A stretch of 64,000 nucleotides of DNA from Piscirickettsiaceae bacterium CG07_land_8_20_14_0_80_44_28 (GCA_002779995.1 PEWX01000092.1:1-64000), one strand, 5' to 3'. Shown: positions 41,059 through 51,333, counted from the first letter of the stretch. Program-made: numbers and translations. The notes: generated from the letters alone by a model not told the origin.

Positions 41059-42096
41059 TTATCTAACCAAATCTAATCCTAAAAATGCATTTAACCCTTG
41101 GGTCTCAATTAAATCCTGAATTTTTTGGGCGACACGTTGCAATGCCAAATCTGTTGCATTGACTTCTTTCGACAAGGCTTGACCCTTAAACATCCAGGAT
41201 TCGCCCCCCAATTGCTGCCCGCCACTCATCACTCGGTTATTTAGATTGACCCGTACAATTTTAAACCCATACGCCTCCGATTCACTGACTTGAGCTGTCA
41301 ACAATATCTGTGCATTTTGACCAGGCCTGGCCGTTTTTTGTGCCTTAAAGCCCGCTTGAGACAAGGCATTTTCAATAACCGCCACCCACTTCTGACTGGG
41401 TGCATCCGCTATGAGTTCAAACACCAGTGTGTGTTTAAGTTGCAGGGCCGTTTCGGAAAACTGCTGCAAATAACGGCGCGCGCCAACATCATCAAACCCT
41501 CGATCCAACGCGTTTAACACCTTTAACTGCTGTTGCAAGGCATCCACTTGCGGAAGGTGGCGACGATAAAAAAGATAATTCACCAGTTGATAGTCACCCG
41601 TTTGCGCGTGTTGCTGAGACTTCAACCGCGCTAACGCCTGCTCAAAAGAAGCTTGAATGTCAGCCAATAATTGCTTTCGGGATACGGCAATCAACGCCAC
41701 GGTTTTATCGTAGCTCAACCGTTGTATTTGCTTAACTTGATAATTTCGAATTTCGGTATTGGCAACACTGGCCTGAATCTGTTTTTCAGAAACCCTTTCC
41801 ACACTTTCAAAATCCTGCTGATGAACACTGAGTCGTGTTTCAAAGCTGGCGGCCACTTCAATACTGAGTTGTGATAATAAATCAACTAATGCACTTTGAA
41901 TCGCTGCGTCACGGGTTTGCCCTTCCCCAACGCCATACAGTTGCCGATCGTTCGGTTGATGCGGGTTTAAAAACCAATCCGGATAATTGACTGAAGCGGG
42001 GGCTAAAGGCTTTACGTCGGAACCGACACAGCCCATTAATAACCCCATGATAAAAAACCAAACCGAAGCTTTATACACGATACGAGACCTTTGCAT
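41059..42096 (-). CDS. LPP20-family lipoprotein
   Basis: Predicted outer-membrane lipoprotein: MQRSRIVYKASVWFFIMGLLMGC is a lipoprotein signal with the lipidated cysteine. It is followed by YPDWFLNPHQPNDRQLYGVGEGQTRDAAIQSAL, the core of the LPP20 domain found in Helicobacter Lpp20 and Vibrio FlgP, and a further C-terminal beta-rich part. The ATG at 42096 gives a normal signal length; the track start 13 codons upstream gives a very long basic region. Neither has a clear ribosome site. It lies 160 bases after a second lipoprotein gene on the same strand, so they may act together at the cell surface. Function unknown. Confidence 0.75.
   Translation of the reverse strand: MQRSRIVYKASVWFFIMGLLMGCVGSDVKPLAPASVNYPDWFLNPHQPNDRQLYGVGEGQTRDAAIQSALVDLLSQLSIEVAASFETRLSVHQQDFESVERVSEKQIQASVANTEIRNYQVKQIQRLSYDKTVALIAVSRKQLLADIQASFEQALARLKSQQHAQTGDYQLVNYLFYRRHLPQVDALQQQLKVLNALDRGFDDVGARRYLQQFSETALQLKHTLVFELIADAPSQKWVAVIENALSQAGFKAQKTARPGQNAQILLTAQVSESEAYGFKIVRVNLNNRVMSGGQQLGGESWMFKGQALSKEVNATDLALQRVAQKIQDLIETQGLNAFLGLDLVR
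41321..41330. repeat. CCAGGCCTGG iterated palindrome, copy 7 (inside LPP20-like gene)
   Basis: Exact 10-mer read on the minus strand in the phase giving Arg-Pro-Gly. Flanks TTGA/CCGT; GACCAGGCCTGGCCGTTTTTT resembles the terminator form but with imperfect arms. Confidence 0.9.
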
Positions 42097-42255
42097 GAGT
42101 GGAACGCGAAACAAAAATGTGGGAAACTTTTTCATCTTGAGGCAAAAAACGCAGTCAATAGCCGGCTATTGGCCGGTTTTTCAACGAAAATGTGGCAAAT
42201 TTTAACCCTTTTTATTCGCGTGGACATCTCGTGCAAAGGCCTCTATACGCGATTC

Positions 42256-43263
42256 TCATTGTTTCAATTGCGACTGGGCTTGTTCATATTGTCGAATCAC
42301 TTTATCGATGCGAACCACCGCCTGGTTAATGGCCTCGATCGGCTTGGTTTGCAATTGATCCGCTAATTGATAGAGCCGTTTGGCACGAGCATATTCTCCT
42401 CGTGCTTCCTTTACCACGCCCAAATTATAAGCCGCTACATAAGATCTTTCTTGAGTGGCCGACAACAAACTGCTCAATAACCTGTCTGCTTTATCATAAC
42501 GTCCTGCCTCTATAAACGCTAAAGCAACCTCTAGGGTTTTTTGTTGCTGGGCATTATAGTCAATATCCGGATCCTCCAGTAACACCACTTCTAAGGTTCG
42601 ATATTGCGGCGTTAACATGGCTACAAATTGCCGAGCAACCTCATTTGCCAACCCATCTAACCCGGCTGAGATGGCCGGCAATCGTTGCATCTGATCGACA
42701 CAGCTGGTCCAGCTGCGATGCTTAGAAAAATTTTCTGCCACAATAATATCGCCCAAAGCAACGTCCGTCATTTTAACCGTGGTCGCCAAAGTGATATTCC
42801 GACGCGTACAACGCACCTGATAGGTCTGTAATTGCTGACATTTCTTATCCAAACAGCGGAAACGCTCTTCATAAAAGGTTTCATCCTGACCGGACGCGGC
42901 ACTGACCTCACCACTCACAAAGGCTTGCACGCCCAATAATTGACCGGCTTCCACTAAACGATCTTCCTTCAAAACACCACTATATTGTAAGCTTTGCTCT
43001 TTAATTAACCGATCCACTTCATTGCGACTGACCGTGGTAAAAAAGGCTTTCCCTTCGATTTGCTGTTTTGAAAGAACCGTTTCAATTTTAGAAGACAAAC
43101 CCACACTGTCTCCTTTGAAAGGGGACACCGCCAATTGTTTGGTTTGGGCTGCTCGCCCCACTTTCGCGGGTTCCAGCACTTTCAGTTTTATGCTTTTGGT
43201 GCAACTAGCCGTTAAGCCAACCGCAACCATCAGCAATATCCCACGCATCCATCGGTTTTTCAA
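42256..43263 (-). CDS. CsgG/LpoB-like lipoprotein with C-terminal repeats
   Basis: A 335-residue predicted lipoprotein (GILLMVAVGLTASC, lipidated Cys about residue 21). The next part, VSPFKGDSVGLSSKIETVL, VSRNEVDRLIKEQSLQYSG and LLGVQAFVSGEVS, resembles CsgG/LpoB-type domains, with a four-cysteine insertion (CLDKKC, YQVRCT, SWTSC). The C-terminus ALAFIEAGRYDKADRLLSSLL and AAYNLGVVKEARGEYARAKRLYQLA looks like two TPR repeats. The first codon is TTG with an excellent GAGGAG six bases upstream; the ATG five codons later is too far from it. Family placement is approximate and function unknown. Confidence 0.7.
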   Translation of the reverse strand: MKNRWMRGILLMVAVGLTASCTKSIKLKVLEPAKVGRAAQTKQLAVSPFKGDSVGLSSKIETVLSKQQIEGKAFFTTVSRNEVDRLIKEQSLQYSGVLKEDRLVEAGQLLGVQAFVSGEVSAASGQDETFYEERFRCLDKKCQQLQTYQVRCTRRNITLATTVKMTDVALGDIIVAENFSKHRSWTSCVDQMQRLPAISAGLDGLANEVARQFVAMLTPQYRTLEVVLLEDPDIDYNAQQQKTLEVALAFIEAGRYDKADRLLSSLLSATQERSYVAAYNLGVVKEARGEYARAKRLYQLADQLQTKPIEAINQAVVRIDKVIRQYEQAQSQLKQ

Positions 43264-43281
43264 GTCAGCTCCTCTTTGCCC

Positions 43282-46125
43282 TTAACTTTGTTGCTTTTTA
43301 CTGCGATGGGGCAAGGCCTGCACAGCGGATTTTTCAACTCGAAAAAAGCCAACCTGTTGACGCATTTGATGGGCTTCATCTTTCAAAGTGTCCGCAGAAG
43401 CAGCCGTTTCTTCAACCAAAGCGGCATTTTGTTGAGTCACTCTATCCAAGCCCTCAATTGCATGATTTATCTCCGCGACACTCTGTGCCTGACCGGAGCT
43501 GGCTTGCGCAATATCAGAAACCAATTGCTGCATTTTTAAAATCGCTTCCAATACCGATGAAAACTCTTTTTCAGATTTTTGCACCAAGTGCTCACTTTCT
43601 ACCACTTGCTGTCCGCTGGTTTCAATCAGTGAGCGAATTTCTTTAGCCGCTTCTGCCGATTTACCCGCTAGTGTACGAACTTCTCCGGCCACCACTGCAA
43701 ACCCACGACCTTGTTCACCGGCTCTTGCCGCTTCGACCGCTGCATTCAGTGCCAATAGATTGGTTTGGAACGCAATGGAATCGATCAGCCCGATGATATC
43801 GGCAATTTTTTGACTGGATTGCGACAAGGCCTGCATAGAAGAAATACTTTGTGCCATAACCTGAGCACCATTATCTGCTTGCATTTTCGCTGCATCCGCT
43901 AAGCTGGCGGCCTCTTTGGCACTGCGTGCATTTTTTTGTACCATCTGGGTAATGGACTCCATGGACTGAACAGTCGACTGCAAGGAAGCCGCTTGTTCTT
44001 GAATCCTGTCTGACAGGTCTAAATTGCCTTGGGCAATTTGTTCAGATGCGCCATTAACAGTATTCGCACTGGTCATCAGACCTAAAATGGCTTGACTCAC
44101 TTTATCTAAAGAACTGTTTAACGCCTTCTGCATCAGTGCCAATTGTCCGTCATAATGCCCCGTCATGCGCTCTGTCAAATCCCCATTCGACTGGGCGACA
44201 ATGACTGAAACCGTGTCATTAATCCCCGTTTCCAGCGCATTCAATGAATGATTAATATTTTCCTTCAGCCCTTGCAAATCGCCCATAAGCTCAGCCGTTA
44301 AGCGACTTGAAAAATCCCCTTCTGCAATCGATGTCATAGTGCGATTAATCCCTTGAACCGCTTCATCGGTAATGGACATGGCATTTTGTAAATCGCCCAT
44401 CATCGTCGCAAAGGCTCCCTTAAACTCCGCCGTAGAATCAAATTGATAATGTGCCGTTTTAAGGTGATGAATCACCTTCTCAATTTCAGAAATCACTTCT
44501 TGAATATTATCAACAGATTGATTGACATCGGTTTTTAATAGATTTAAATCGCCTTTGGCATCCTGCTCAATACGTTGTTCCAGATTCCCTTTTGATAAGG
44601 CAGAGATCATATCCGATACCCCAACCAACAATTGCTGTACCGAAGAAACATAATGGTTAAAGTTGCGAGCCATCTGACCAATTTCATCCTCTACCACCAC
44701 ATCCGCTCTAACCGATAAACTGCCTTCTTCAGAAGCCTTGGCGAGTTTTTGAGTTAACTGTTTCATCGGATTTAAAATCGAGCTACGCATCCGCCAGAAA
44801 ACTTGAATCAGCAGTAAAATAAAGCCGCCGGACATGGCGCCTTGTGCGACATAAATCATAAAGTAGGTGTCACTTAATAGCTTATCTAAGATCACCATGG
44901 GCTCAGCAATCAAATGCGCACCCAAGGTGCGATCTTTTTCTTTGATGGTATCAAAAACCAACAATCGATTGTCTACCACCGCATAACCGTCTTCAATCAA
45001 CTGCGCATGATTGACCTGAGCCAACAAGGACTGCACAGGAGAGTCTTCAAATCCCTTTACCACAGATATCCTTTGATCCGTAAATGACAGCGCAGCATAA
45101 AAATGATCGGAAACCTCTTCTGAAGCCGCAATCTGCGTTAGCGGTAGATTCATCACCACCACCCCCAAGATCTTATCACCATAAGGAACGGGCACTAACG
45201 CTTGAACAAACCCCCCGGTTTCCTGAAAGTGAACCCGGGTCATGGGTTCTGAAGGCATTTTAGGTGAATCAATCGCCACCCCGCTATTGGCAATTTTTTT
45301 CAATTGCGCATCAAAAATCGCCACCCCAATCCCTTTCAAATCGGCTCGGTCAACATATTGTTGGTAGTTGACTTCTAGAATTTGCCACAAAGCGGTCTCT
45401 TGTTTATCGTAAAGTCCATAGATAACCGCCGAATTCCCGGCGATCCCGACTGCATTGGTTAAGGCAATTTTTCCAAGCGCATCCACTTCAGATTGCAAAT
45501 TATCACTAAGCACCCCCTGACGTTCAACCACTGCGTCGGCATACAAATTATCGGCAACATTTTGCAAATAAAATTGCAAAATAATGCTCCACATGATGGA
45601 CATCACCACCAGCGGAATCATGGTTTTCCCCAAGATTGATTTTTGGGGCAAAGGGCTCCAATGGGCGATTTTTTGCGTCCACGGCTTCATGACAGCGCCG
45701 CCTTTAATCAGCAACTTGCCAGCCGCTATTAACTTATAGGCAGCCTCAGTGGCAGTTTTTTCAGCATCGGTAATGGGATTACGAATTGACTTATACCCGG
45801 TAACCTTGCCATTTTTAATGACCGGTGCCACATTGGCTTCCACCCAATAGTAATCCCCATTTTTACAACGGTTTTTAACCAATTGATGCCACGGCTCGCC
45901 TTTTTGCAAGGTTGCCCATAAATCAGCGAACACGATTTCAGGCACATCGGGATGACGAATAATATTATGCGGTTGGCCTTCCAGTTCGGCTTTAGAGTAG
46001 CCACAGATCTTAATAAAATCTTCATTTGCATAAATGATATTGCCCTGAAGATCCGTTTCCGAAACCAGTATATACCCTTCTGGCACCACTCTTTCAGTCT
46101 GGGTGATGGGTAAGTTGTTTCTCAT
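43282..46125 (-). CDS. Methyl-accepting chemotaxis protein with N-terminal Aer-like PAS domain
   Basis: A 947-residue chemoreceptor. Residues about 15-125 form a PAS domain of the aerotaxis type ([31 protein letters not shown]). A membrane helix at about 161-188, a periplasmic region of about 230 residues and a second helix at about 418-445 follow, then several HAMP-like repeats and the signalling domain with [36 protein letters not shown] (about 785). It thus has both a cytoplasmic PAS sensor and a periplasmic sensor. GAGGAAGG precedes the ATG. No flagellar or che genes are nearby, so it is an orphan receptor, probably for energy or oxygen taxis. Confidence 0.92.
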   Translation of the reverse strand: MRNNLPITQTERVVPEGYILVSETDLQGNIIYANEDFIKICGYSKAELEGQPHNIIRHPDVPEIVFADLWATLQKGEPWHQLVKNRCKNGDYYWVEANVAPVIKNGKVTGYKSIRNPITDAEKTATEAAYKLIAAGKLLIKGGAVMKPWTQKIAHWSPLPQKSILGKTMIPLVVMSIMWSIILQFYLQNVADNLYADAVVERQGVLSDNLQSEVDALGKIALTNAVGIAGNSAVIYGLYDKQETALWQILEVNYQQYVDRADLKGIGVAIFDAQLKKIANSGVAIDSPKMPSEPMTRVHFQETGGFVQALVPVPYGDKILGVVVMNLPLTQIAASEEVSDHFYAALSFTDQRISVVKGFEDSPVQSLLAQVNHAQLIEDGYAVVDNRLLVFDTIKEKDRTLGAHLIAEPMVILDKLLSDTYFMIYVAQGAMSGGFILLLIQVFWRMRSSILNPMKQLTQKLAKASEEGSLSVRADVVVEDEIGQMARNFNHYVSSVQQLLVGVSDMISALSKGNLEQRIEQDAKGDLNLLKTDVNQSVDNIQEVISEIEKVIHHLKTAHYQFDSTAEFKGAFATMMGDLQNAMSITDEAVQGINRTMTSIAEGDFSSRLTAELMGDLQGLKENINHSLNALETGINDTVSVIVAQSNGDLTERMTGHYDGQLALMQKALNSSLDKVSQAILGLMTSANTVNGASEQIAQGNLDLSDRIQEQAASLQSTVQSMESITQMVQKNARSAKEAASLADAAKMQADNGAQVMAQSISSMQALSQSSQKIADIIGLIDSIAFQTNLLALNAAVEAARAGEQGRGFAVVAGEVRTLAGKSAEAAKEIRSLIETSGQQVVESEHLVQKSEKEFSSVLEAILKMQQLVSDIAQASSGQAQSVAEINHAIEGLDRVTQQNAALVEETAASADTLKDEAHQMRQQVGFFRVEKSAVQALPHRSKKQQS

Positions 46126-46205
46126 AAATACCTTCCTCGATAATTTTTAATATAGTTATCTGTATTCGTTTTTCATATCCGTCGAACCGCTGTACAGTCG
46201 ACACA

Positions 46206-48287
46206 CTAAAACTTAAAAAGTTTTTTAACCTGGTCTCCAACTGCTTTTTCAGCTTCTTGCTTAGCTTTTTTCTCAGCGGCTTTTTTTTGTGCTTCAAGCT
46301 CGGCTTTGGCTTTTGCCTCTGCGTCTTTTCTGGCCTGATCCAACTTGGCTTTTTCAGCATCAATTTTTGCTTGTGCCTGCTGTTTTGCTTTCGTCACTTC
46401 GGCATCTAAACGTTGCTGCAAAGCTTTCTTGGCATTTGCCTGCCAATTGGAATTCAATATCTGGCCAATCCCTTTTTGTTGCAGCGCCAATTGAGAATCT
46501 TTGTCTAACCAGACCGACAGTTGCTTTTGAATCGGCTGAAGCTGTTTGGCCAGCTCGGCATCCAATTGCGCTTTTAAATCGGTTTTTAGCTTTGACAGTT
46601 CTTGCGTTAATAACTGATCAAAGGCACCCGAGAGGATTTTATCCAAATCTGAATTGGCACCGATTTTGGGCGCATACCAATCTCCGGTGACTTCCGTTGT
46701 TACTTTAAAGGCATCAATATCGCTGAATAAGGGTGCCAGGTAACGGTTCACGTCTTTTGATGGCGAATCCACAATTTGCATATCAACCTGTTGATAATCC
46801 AAATTCAACCAAGCATCTATTTGTTGTTGGGGTTTCAGCAAAATATGACCCTTCACATCGACGATTGCCTTTTGCATCGCCAGTGGTAAGTTACGATCCT
46901 TTAATATTTTCCAATCAGACACTTGGCGCTGTGGCCAATGCACTTTGACTTCGGTAAAAGGCGCCTGCGGATCAATTGCGTTCCCTTGACCGCTAAGGGT
47001 TAATGCGGGTTGATCATTGTCGGGTTTAACAACGACATTAAATAAAATCGGCATCTGCGTTTTAGGGTGATCCAGCGTCACTTGCGTGGCTTCGGCGGTT
47101 ATATGTCCCCATTTAACGTCGCCTTCAATGGCAATGCGTTTAATAATCCAATCCGGCTGAGGATCATATTCTTTAAAATGAATGTCCTGACCTTTGAACC
47201 GCTTGGCATCCTCAGCAACAGCATTAGATGCCTGCTGAGCCTTTTCAGCCTGCCAGATTTTGAATTTTTCGATCAAAGGTTCCGCCTTACGCGCCCATTT
47301 TATCCCCTCATTGATCCAAGTTTGTACTTGAGGACCAAATAATAAATAACTGATATTCGATAAACCCGAGGCATCCAATGAATAGGTGTCAAGCAAGCGT
47401 TGATAATCTTGTTGCGGCGCTTTTTTTAAATCATTGACTTGTCGTTGTAATCCCGGGAGATGATTCTTCAGGGTTTTTTGCGCGGCATTTAACGACTGCT
47501 GTTTACCCTCAAGTTCCTGTTTCAACGATTCGAATTGCGCTTTTTTCGCTTCAAACGCCTGCATAGAATCAATCTTGCCTTGCGTTAAAGTCTTAAACCG
47601 AGCTTGATAGTCATTAAGGTATTGCTGTGAAGGGATTTCAGCCTCCAATTTTAACCAGGCCTGGTTAATTTCGGCGAGTTTTTGCTCGATATCCTCAGCG
47701 ATCGTGACGGTTTTTAAGGATTCTCTTGACAGCATTTGTTGCGGTGTTGGCACCGTCATTTTTGGCAAGGGAATCGCCAGATCATTTTGTGTTTTTTTAT
47801 CCCCGGTGGGCACCGCTTTCACTTTGGGCGCAAGAGTCGGCGGCGGTTTCGGCAAAGCCCCGGACGTTTGGCGAGGTTGGTGCAGGGCTAGATGACTTAA
47901 CAGGACTTCTTCAATAACGGTTCGACCCACCACCCAATGATACAAGTTCACGGCGACTCTGATTCGATGAATTTGAATTAAGTTTTCCATCGGTTTTTTA
48001 GGATCGGTGACTTGGAGATCCCGCAAGCCAATTCCCAAGGGAAAGACCCCTAAGTCAATCGCCCCAATTTCAACTTTTGCGCCCCATATATTGGACACGC
48101 TTTTTTCTAATTGTGACTTTAATGCGAGGGTAATCCCCAAATAACCAATGAGCAAAAACAGCCCAACCCCGGCCACAACCAAGCTTAACCCTGACCATCG
48201 AATCCATCCTTTGGGTTTCGGCATCTTTGACTCTGACGGTTTAGCGTGATCCATTGCAGACGTTACTTGACGATTCCAGAAAGCCAT
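46206..48287 (-). CDS. TIGR03545 family protein (AsmA-like)
   Basis: A 693-residue protein with one N-terminal membrane helix (about 30-52), an AsmA-like start (SNIWGAKVEIGAIDLGVFPLGIGLRDLQV), long helical/coiled-coil stretches rich in Lys and Gln, a beta-rich section (GDVKWGHITAEATQVTLDHPKTQMPILFNVVV), and an Ala/Lys/Glu-rich C-terminal coiled coil (EAKAKAELEAQKKAAEKKAK). This architecture and its partner gene match TIGR03545, of unknown function; AsmA-like proteins are linked to envelope lipid traffic. It overlaps the TIGR03546 gene by 25 bases. AAAGGAG lies upstream of its ATG. Confidence 0.82.
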   Translation of the reverse strand: MAFWNRQVTSAMDHAKPSESKMPKPKGWIRWSGLSLVVAGVGLFLLIGYLGITLALKSQLEKSVSNIWGAKVEIGAIDLGVFPLGIGLRDLQVTDPKKPMENLIQIHRIRVAVNLYHWVVGRTVIEEVLLSHLALHQPRQTSGALPKPPPTLAPKVKAVPTGDKKTQNDLAIPLPKMTVPTPQQMLSRESLKTVTIAEDIEQKLAEINQAWLKLEAEIPSQQYLNDYQARFKTLTQGKIDSMQAFEAKKAQFESLKQELEGKQQSLNAAQKTLKNHLPGLQRQVNDLKKAPQQDYQRLLDTYSLDASGLSNISYLLFGPQVQTWINEGIKWARKAEPLIEKFKIWQAEKAQQASNAVAEDAKRFKGQDIHFKEYDPQPDWIIKRIAIEGDVKWGHITAEATQVTLDHPKTQMPILFNVVVKPDNDQPALTLSGQGNAIDPQAPFTEVKVHWPQRQVSDWKILKDRNLPLAMQKAIVDVKGHILLKPQQQIDAWLNLDYQQVDMQIVDSPSKDVNRYLAPLFSDIDAFKVTTEVTGDWYAPKIGANSDLDKILSGAFDQLLTQELSKLKTDLKAQLDAELAKQLQPIQKQLSVWLDKDSQLALQQKGIGQILNSNWQANAKKALQQRLDAEVTKAKQQAQAKIDAEKAKLDQARKDAEAKAKAELEAQKKAAEKKAKQEAEKAVGDQVKKLFKF
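47651..47668. repeat. CCAGGCCTGG iterated palindrome, copy 8 (inside TIGR03545 gene)
   Basis: TTAACCAGGCCTGGTTAA, an 18-bp perfect palindrome around the 10-mer, read in the phase giving Asn-Gln-Ala-Trp-Leu. Confidence 0.9.
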
Positions 48288-48766
48288 TCAGCTTCTTTTG
48301 CTCCTTTGAGAATTTGAATGATTTTAAATTGATTGACCCATTTTAAAAATCGCTGACGGTAGCTTTTAACCAACACCCAAAAGATGACAAAAGCCGGCAC
48401 ACTGAGTCCATAAGCAACCAATACGCTGCCCATGACCAAGGTATTGTTAAAGTTTATCCAACGCCAAAAGGCTTGGTTATACCATTCGGTCAACAAAGGC
48501 TGTAAGGATTCCATTTGTAATATCCAAAGCCCGGCTTGGTGGAATAACGGATCTAACAAATAAGACAGCCCACTAAAGAATAGCGTGGCAACAATTAATG
48601 CTGAGAGGTTAATTCTTAATAACAAAACCAACATTAAGGTAAAGAGATTGTGAGCGAAAAACAAGGGTGTCAATCCCAAAATCATGCCCAATACAAATGA
48701 CAGTGCGATTTGACCCGGATGCTGATTGGCATTCAACGCTTTAAACAGTCTGACTAACAATGACAC
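48263..48766 (-). CDS. TIGR03546 family membrane protein
   Basis: A 167-residue integral membrane protein: LNANQHPGQIALSFVLGMILGLTPLFFAHNL at the N-terminus, LLDPLFHQAGLWIL in the middle and about four hydrophobic helices. The pattern matches TIGR03546, the regular partner of TIGR03545, and also recalls DUF2062 proteins. It begins with GTG preceded by AAGGGAAA and overlaps the following gene, so the pair is translationally coupled. Function unknown. Confidence 0.82.
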   Translation of the reverse strand: MSLLVRLFKALNANQHPGQIALSFVLGMILGLTPLFFAHNLFTLMLVLLLRINLSALIVATLFFSGLSYLLDPLFHQAGLWILQMESLQPLLTEWYNQAFWRWINFNNTLVMGSVLVAYGLSVPAFVIFWVLVKSYRQRFLKWVNQFKIIQILKGAKEAEWLSGIVK

Positions 48767-48790
48767 TGATTTTCCCTTACTTTTTAAGAA

Positions 48791-48805
48791 CCTCTCCCCG
48801 AGAGG
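48791..48805. terminator. Weak hairpin between priA and the TIGR03546 gene
   Basis: CCTCTC, loop CCC, GAGAGG: a six-pair GC-rich stem 27 bases after the priA stop on the minus strand, followed there by TTCTTAAAAA rather than a clean T run. A possible weak terminator. Confidence 0.4.
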
Positions 48806-48831
48806 AGCGATTTTAAGACCTAAGGAACGCC

Positions 48832-51132
48832 CTAAGTCATTTCCTGTGGATCGACATCAATTGACCATCTGACTTTTTTGGCAAGTGGATGCTGATACAA
48901 CCACCCTTCCACTTCAGCCAACCATTGATGCAGTTCACTTCTTTTACGTCCCTGTAATAAAAGTTGATACCGAAAGCGGCCTTGTCGCTTTAACATTGGT
49001 GCACTGACCGGTCCCAAAACCGCTAATCGACTCGATTCTGTCACACTCAATGCTCGCCTTTCGGCTGAAGATTCCGATGTCAAGGATCTGTTTTCGTTAT
49101 CAAATTCGGGCAACAGTATCGCCATTTTAGCAAAATTTAATGCCTGTTTTATTTCATTTAAAAACAACCAACCTAATTGTCCATCCAGGGCTTCCGCCCG
49201 CAACAATATTTGATACTGAAAAGGCGGCAAATCGGCCTGCTGCCTTTCGGCCAAAGCGTGTTGCGCAAAGGCCGGATAACCTGACTCAACTAACACTTTA
49301 AGCAACAGATGTTCAGGATGATGCGTTTGAATCACCACTTCACCGGCAGATAGACCTCGACCTGATCGCCCCGCGACTTGAATAACCAATTGTGCCATAC
49401 GTTCGGCAGCGCGAAAGTCACAACTGAACAAACCTTGATCGATATCAAGCATCGCCACCAATGTCACCTTGGGAAAGTGATGTCCTTTAGCCAACATTTG
49501 CGTTCCGATTAAGATATCCGCCTCGCCATGACTTGCTTGCTCAGTCAGCGCTTGCATCTGCCCTTTTAAACGCGTGGTATCCCGATCGATGCGTAAAAAA
49601 GACGCTTGCGGGAAATGTGTCTGCACCCAACGCTGTAATTGCTCGGTGCCAACCCCCAGATGTTCAAAGTCAGCAGAACCGCAATCAGGGCACCTTCTCG
49701 GTGCCGCCTGCTGAGCCCCACAATGATGACACCGCAACGCATTAATCTGTTGGTGATAGGTCATATTAGCATCACAACTGGAGCAAACGGCTTGCCAGCC
49801 ACACTGATGACACATTAACACCGGCGCATAACCGCGTCGGTTTAAAAATAATAGCACTTGATTCCCCTGAGCTAAATGTGCGCTGATTTTTTGTTGCAAC
49901 GCTTCGCTAACCCCTGCTTGAACCCTTTGACCACGAACATCCAGCAACTGAATCGTCGGCATTTGAGCCGTACCGGCACGCTCTAATAACCTCAAATGCT
50001 GATAACGCCCTGCCAAGGCATTATGCAAGGTTTCAATGGACGGGGTTGCCGACCCGAGCACCACCGGCACTTGATGCAAGTGCGCGCGTCTGACCAAACA
50101 ATCGCGCGCAGAATAACGAAACCCCTCTTGTTGCTTAAAAGATAAGTCATGTTCTTCATCTAAAATACACAGGCCTAAATCGGCAAAAGGGGTAAACAGT
50201 GCTGAACGCGTTCCCAATAAAACCGACACTTCATGGTGTTTGACCGCAGACCAGGCACAATGCCTTTCTTTATCATTTAACCCCGAATGCATCACCGCAA
50301 CCGGCGTCTGCAAAAAGGCTTCAAAACGGCGAACCGTTTGCGGTGTAAGTCCAATTTCCGGCACCAATACTAAGGCTTGCCGGCCTTTTGCGATCACCGC
50401 CTGAATAATCTCCAAATACACTTCAGTCTTGCCACTACCGGTCACCCCTTCCAATAAAAAAGCGCCAAAACCCCTGCTGGCCAAAACCGCATCCACCGCC
50501 GCTTGCTGTGGCGGATGCAAAATATGACCAGGCCTGGGTAATTTTTCGCGTGCCGAAAAGGCAGTTACACAAGGCATTTCGGTTTCAGATACCCAATTCT
50601 TTTCTTGCAACCGCTTTAACGGTAACCGCCAGTTTCCCGGAAAAAATTGCTTCAAAAAGTGCGCGCCCACCGGGGCCGTTTGCGCTTGCAAGAGCGCCCA
50701 AAGCTTTCGTTGTTGCGGGGCATTTGCTACCAGCTGTTTTTCCGCTAAAAGACCCGATGCGGACAATTGCCAAGCAGCAACCCCCTTTACTTTAAGGGGT
50801 TCTCCGCCACGTAGCCTTTTCGGCAATGCCGTCTGAACCACCTGGCCAATCGGCTCGTGATAATAATGACTCGCCCAACGTAGAAATTGCATGTCTTTAT
50901 CTGAAAAAACAGCGTCTGCATCGATAACGGCTTCCAGCGGTTTAATCTTTTCAACCGCCAAATCAGAGTGATCGGAGATATCCATCACCAACCCGACCAA
51001 CACCTTACGTCGAAAAGGCACCCACACTCGCCCCCCAACCACAGGCAGCTCTCCTGTCTCCAAGGTGTCGGGAATCACATAATCCAAAGGCGCCAAAAAC
51101 GGCCCCGGCACTGCAACCTTTACAAACCTCAT
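48832..51132 (-). CDS. priA: Primosomal protein N' (replication restart helicase PriA)
   Basis: 3'-5' superfamily 2 helicase that reloads replication forks. N-terminal DNA-binding part VAVPGPFLAPLDYVIPD, Walker A LEGVTGSGKTEVYL (about residue 231), DEEH box, FLNRRGYAPVLMCHQCGW, zinc-binding cysteine pairs (CHQCG, CSSC, CHHCG, CPDCG, about 437-480), GTEQLQRWVQTHFP and AGRSGRG. The track ORF begins at 51186; the ATG at 51132 (MRFVKVAVPGP) agrees better with PriA N-termini and gives 766 residues, still a little longer than usual. Neither start has a good ribosome site. Confidence 0.95.
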   Translation of the reverse strand: MRFVKVAVPGPFLAPLDYVIPDTLETGELPVVGGRVWVPFRRKVLVGLVMDISDHSDLAVEKIKPLEAVIDADAVFSDKDMQFLRWASHYYHEPIGQVVQTALPKRLRGGEPLKVKGVAAWQLSASGLLAEKQLVANAPQQRKLWALLQAQTAPVGAHFLKQFFPGNWRLPLKRLQEKNWVSETEMPCVTAFSAREKLPRPGHILHPPQQAAVDAVLASRGFGAFLLEGVTGSGKTEVYLEIIQAVIAKGRQALVLVPEIGLTPQTVRRFEAFLQTPVAVMHSGLNDKERHCAWSAVKHHEVSVLLGTRSALFTPFADLGLCILDEEHDLSFKQQEGFRYSARDCLVRRAHLHQVPVVLGSATPSIETLHNALAGRYQHLRLLERAGTAQMPTIQLLDVRGQRVQAGVSEALQQKISAHLAQGNQVLLFLNRRGYAPVLMCHQCGWQAVCSSCDANMTYHQQINALRCHHCGAQQAAPRRCPDCGSADFEHLGVGTEQLQRWVQTHFPQASFLRIDRDTTRLKGQMQALTEQASHGEADILIGTQMLAKGHHFPKVTLVAMLDIDQGLFSCDFRAAERMAQLVIQVAGRSGRGLSAGEVVIQTHHPEHLLLKVLVESGYPAFAQHALAERQQADLPPFQYQILLRAEALDGQLGWLFLNEIKQALNFAKMAILLPEFDNENRSLTSESSAERRALSVTESSRLAVLGPVSAPMLKRQGRFRYQLLLQGRKRSELHQWLAEVEGWLYQHPLAKKVRWSIDVDPQEMT
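50528..50537. repeat. CCAGGCCTGG iterated palindrome, copy 9 (inside priA)
   Basis: Exact 10-mer read on the minus strand in the phase giving Arg-Pro-Gly, in the stretch just before the helicase core. Flanks ATGA/GTAA. Confidence 0.9.
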
Positions 51133-51192
51133 CTGCGTTTTATTTAAACCTCTTTTGACAATATAGCGCACCTCAATCAACGTCATTGTATC

Positions 51193-51208
51193 GTGAAATC
51201 ATTTTCAC
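51193..51208. promoter_or_regulatory. Inverted repeat GTGAAA-TCAT-TTTCAC next to priA
   Basis: Perfect 6-bp arms around four bases, in the 250-base divergent gap between priA and the cytochrome b561 gene. A possible operator or a chance hairpin. Confidence 0.25.
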
Positions 51209-51301
51209 CGCGTCTATTGCCCCCTTTTTAAGGCGACAAAAAATTTTCAAAAAAAGTGTCTACTCTTAATATTTTGTTAAGGTTTAAGCTTTAAACTACT
51301 C

Positions 51302-51333
51302 AGGCAAAGTCTGCCAATGGAGGCAAAATCTGC
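51302..51333 (+). promoter_or_regulatory. Two 13-bp direct repeats upstream of cytochrome b561
   Basis: AGGCAAAGTCTGC (51302-51314) and AGGCAAAATCTGC (51321-51333) differ at one base and repeat with a 19-base period, about 50 bases before the cytochrome b561 start. The spacing, close to two helical turns, fits side-by-side binding of a regulator. No known consensus recognised. Confidence 0.4.
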
